Source: Geobacter sp. UBA6169 (GTDB taxonomy: Bacteria; Desulfobacterota; Desulfuromonadia; Geobacterales; Pseudopelobacteraceae). From it: a stretch of 14,281 nt of DNA. Of the stretch, positions 12,865 through 14,281 are shown one piece after another; position 1 is the first letter of the stretch, and each line of letters begins with the position of its first letter. The stretch is taken from positions 13,524-27,804 of the forward strand of contig DIUB01000002.1 of the NCBI GenBank assembly GCA_002422265.1, read 5' to 3'. The position numbers and the translations under genes were made by a program. Under the pieces are notes generated by a model. The model saw only the letters and a list, made by a program, of their open reading frames with translations. It had not been told where the DNA came from and did not search any database.

Positions 12865-14281
12865 ATGACGTTCAATGAACAATGCGTTGAGGCGACCGTA
12901 GGCAACATGCAGGTCAAAATTTCCACCGGCAAGATGGCCAAACAGGCCAACGGTGCAGTGGTGGTGCAATCCGGTGACACCATCGTGCTGGTGACCGCCG
13001 TTGCTGCCAAAGAGGCCAAAGAGGGGCAGGATTTCTTCCCTCTGACCGTCAACTACACGGAGAAGGCCTATGCCGGCGGCAGGATTCCCGGCGGCTTTTT
13101 CAAGCGTGAGGCCCGTCCGGCTGATGCCGAGACCCTGATCTGCCGGCTGATCGACCGGCCGATCCGCCCGCTGTTTCCTGAAAACTTTCTGAATGACACC
13201 CAGATCATCGCCACGGTTCTGTCGGCTGAAGAAGATCATGATCCTGCCATCCTGTCCATGATTGGCGCATCGGCTGCGCTGGGTATTTCGGATATCCCGT
13301 TCTTTGGCCCGATTGCAGGTGTCAAGGTGGGTCGTGTAGGCGGCACGCTGATCGCCAACCCCACCGTGGCAGAACTCGAGCAGAGCGACATGGAGATTGT
13401 GGTGGCTGCCGGTCGTGACGCCATCTTCATGGTTGAGGGTGAGGCCAAATTTGTGACCGAAGAGGATATGCTGGAGGCGATCTTCTTTGCCAAGGATGCC
13501 GTGCAGGGGATCCTGGATGCCCAGGATGAGCTGCAGAAAAAGGCCGGCATTGCCAAGCGCGAGGTGCCGCCACCCAAGGTGGATGAGGCCCTCAAGGCCA
13601 AGGTCAAAGAGCTGGCCTTTGATCGGATTGCCCAGGCGTTCAAGATCAAATCCAAGCAGGAGCGTTACGCCGAGGTTGCCCAGATCAAGGCTGATGTGCT
13701 GGAGGCCCTGGCTGCCGAGTATGAAGGTCGTGCCAAAGAGATCAAGGCCTTTGTCGGCGACATCGAGTATGACCGTATGCGTGCCGATGTGCTGGAGACC
13801 GGCATCCGGATCGATGGTCGTGACACCACCACCATCCGTCCTATCGTGATTGAAGCAGGCCTGCTGCCCCGTGTCCATGGTTCCACCCTGTTCACCCGTG
13901 GTGAAACCCAGGTGCTGGCAGCTGCAACCCTGGGTACTTCCCAGGATGAGCAGCGGATTGACAACCTGTTTCAGCGTGATACCCGCAAGCGTTTCCTGCT
14001 GCATTACAACTTCCCCCCCTTTTCGGTGGGCGAAACATCTTTTCGTCTGGGACCTGGCCGCCGCGAAATCGGCCACGGCATGCTGGCCGAACGGGCCATT
14101 GCCGCGATTGTGCCGGATCATGATGTCTTTCCGTACACCATCCGGATCGTTTGCGAGACCCTGGAGAGTAACGGCTCTTCTTCCATGGCCTCGGTTTGCG
14201 GCGGCTGTCTGGCACTGATGGATGCCGGTGTTCCGGTCAAGGCTCCGGTGGCCGGTATTGCCATGGGTCTGATCAAGGAAG
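12865..14281 (+). CDS. pnp: polyribonucleotide nucleotidyltransferase (PNPase), truncated by window edge
   Basis: PNPase is the phosphorolytic 3'-5' exoribonuclease of the degradosome. Frame 1 from the ATG at 12865 stays open for 472 residues to the right edge without a stop; a full protein is about 700. The first RNase PH domain covers about 1-145, with [19 protein letters not shown] and [14 protein letters not shown]. The all-alpha linker spans about 240-305. The second RNase PH domain includes [28 protein letters not shown] and RREIGHG. The phosphate-binding [14 protein letters not shown] begins at E434 (S438-S440). The catalytic aspartates near E. coli 486 and 492 and the KH and S1 domains lie beyond the window. 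AAGGAG (12852-12857) is seven bases before the ATG; a GTG immediately upstream is in frame but less well placed. Confidence 0.97.
   Translation, partial: MTFNEQCVEATVGNMQVKISTGKMAKQANGAVVVQSGDTIVLVTAVAAKEAKEGQDFFPLTVNYTEKAYAGGRIPGGFFKREARPADAETLICRLIDRPIRPLFPENFLNDTQIIATVLSAEEDHDPAILSMIGASAALGISDIPFFGPIAGVKVGRVGGTLIANPTVAELEQSDMEIVVAAGRDAIFMVEGEAKFVTEEDMLEAIFFAKDAVQGILDAQDELQKKAGIAKREVPPPKVDEALKAKVKELAFDRIAQAFKIKSKQERYAEVAQIKADVLEALAAEYEGRAKEIKAFVGDIEYDRMRADVLETGIRIDGRDTTTIRPIVIEAGLLPRVHGSTLFTRGETQVLAAATLGTSQDEQRIDNLFQRDTRKRFLLHYNFPPFSVGETSFRLGPGRREIGHGMLAERAIAAIVPDHDVFPYTIRIVCETLESNGSSSMASVCGGCLALMDAGVPVKAPVAGIAMGLIKE

Noticed and set aside
12817..14121. Long minus-strand open frame of 434 codons
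   Set aside because: It lies wholly opposite pnp, whose plus-strand translation matches PNPase motifs throughout. The minus product is rich in His, Gly and Leu without recognisable domains, as expected for an antisense shadow.

Overview
The window looks like ordinary chromosome from a moderately GC-rich Deltaproteobacterium, most likely of the Geobacter / Trichlorobacter / Pelobacter group. This is inferred from protein character, gene order and the style of intergenic repeats; no database search was possible. All confident genes but one lie on the plus strand, and the coding density is very high. There are no tRNA or rRNA genes, insertion sequences, phage genes or CRISPR arrays.

Left part (1-1578): the end of a nucleotide-sugar / surface-polysaccharide operon. 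It holds the C-terminus of a dTDP-4-dehydrorhamnose reductase (rfbD), a stand-alone cupin of the mannose-6-phosphate isomerase type, and a mannose-1-phosphate guanylyltransferase (manC). The last two overlap and together equal the two halves of the usual fused ManC/AlgA enzyme. A hairpin terminator closes this unit at about 1590-1615.

Biotin block (1623-4449): a probable BirA operator followed by bioF, bioH and bioC, tightly packed. BioC and BioH make pimeloyl-ACP from a methylated malonyl precursor and BioF uses it. bioA, bioD and bioB are not in the window. Facing them with no gap is a small ArsR-family regulator on the minus strand with a near-consensus promoter.

Translation and RNA block (4842-14281): the classic nusA-infB cluster, in the order rimP, nusA, a fused YlxR/L7Ae protein, infB, rbfA, nrnA, truB, rpsO, pnp (pnp runs off the right edge). 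Together these mature the 30S subunit (RimP, RbfA), control transcription elongation and antitermination (NusA), start translation (IF2), modify tRNA (TruB), supply S15, and degrade RNA (NrnA, PNPase). A terminator-like attenuator stands in the rimP leader. rpsO is followed by two tandem terminators, and pnp has an 18-bp leader hairpin resembling the RNase III/PNPase autoregulation element of enteric bacteria.

I did not find a convincing new multi-gene system. The points most worth a second look are non-coding: the GGGTCAA-type inverted repeat that replaces the ribosome binding site in front of rbfA, the rimP attenuator, the pnp leader hairpin, the BirA box, and the cysteine-bearing ArsR regulator with its AT-alternating promoter.
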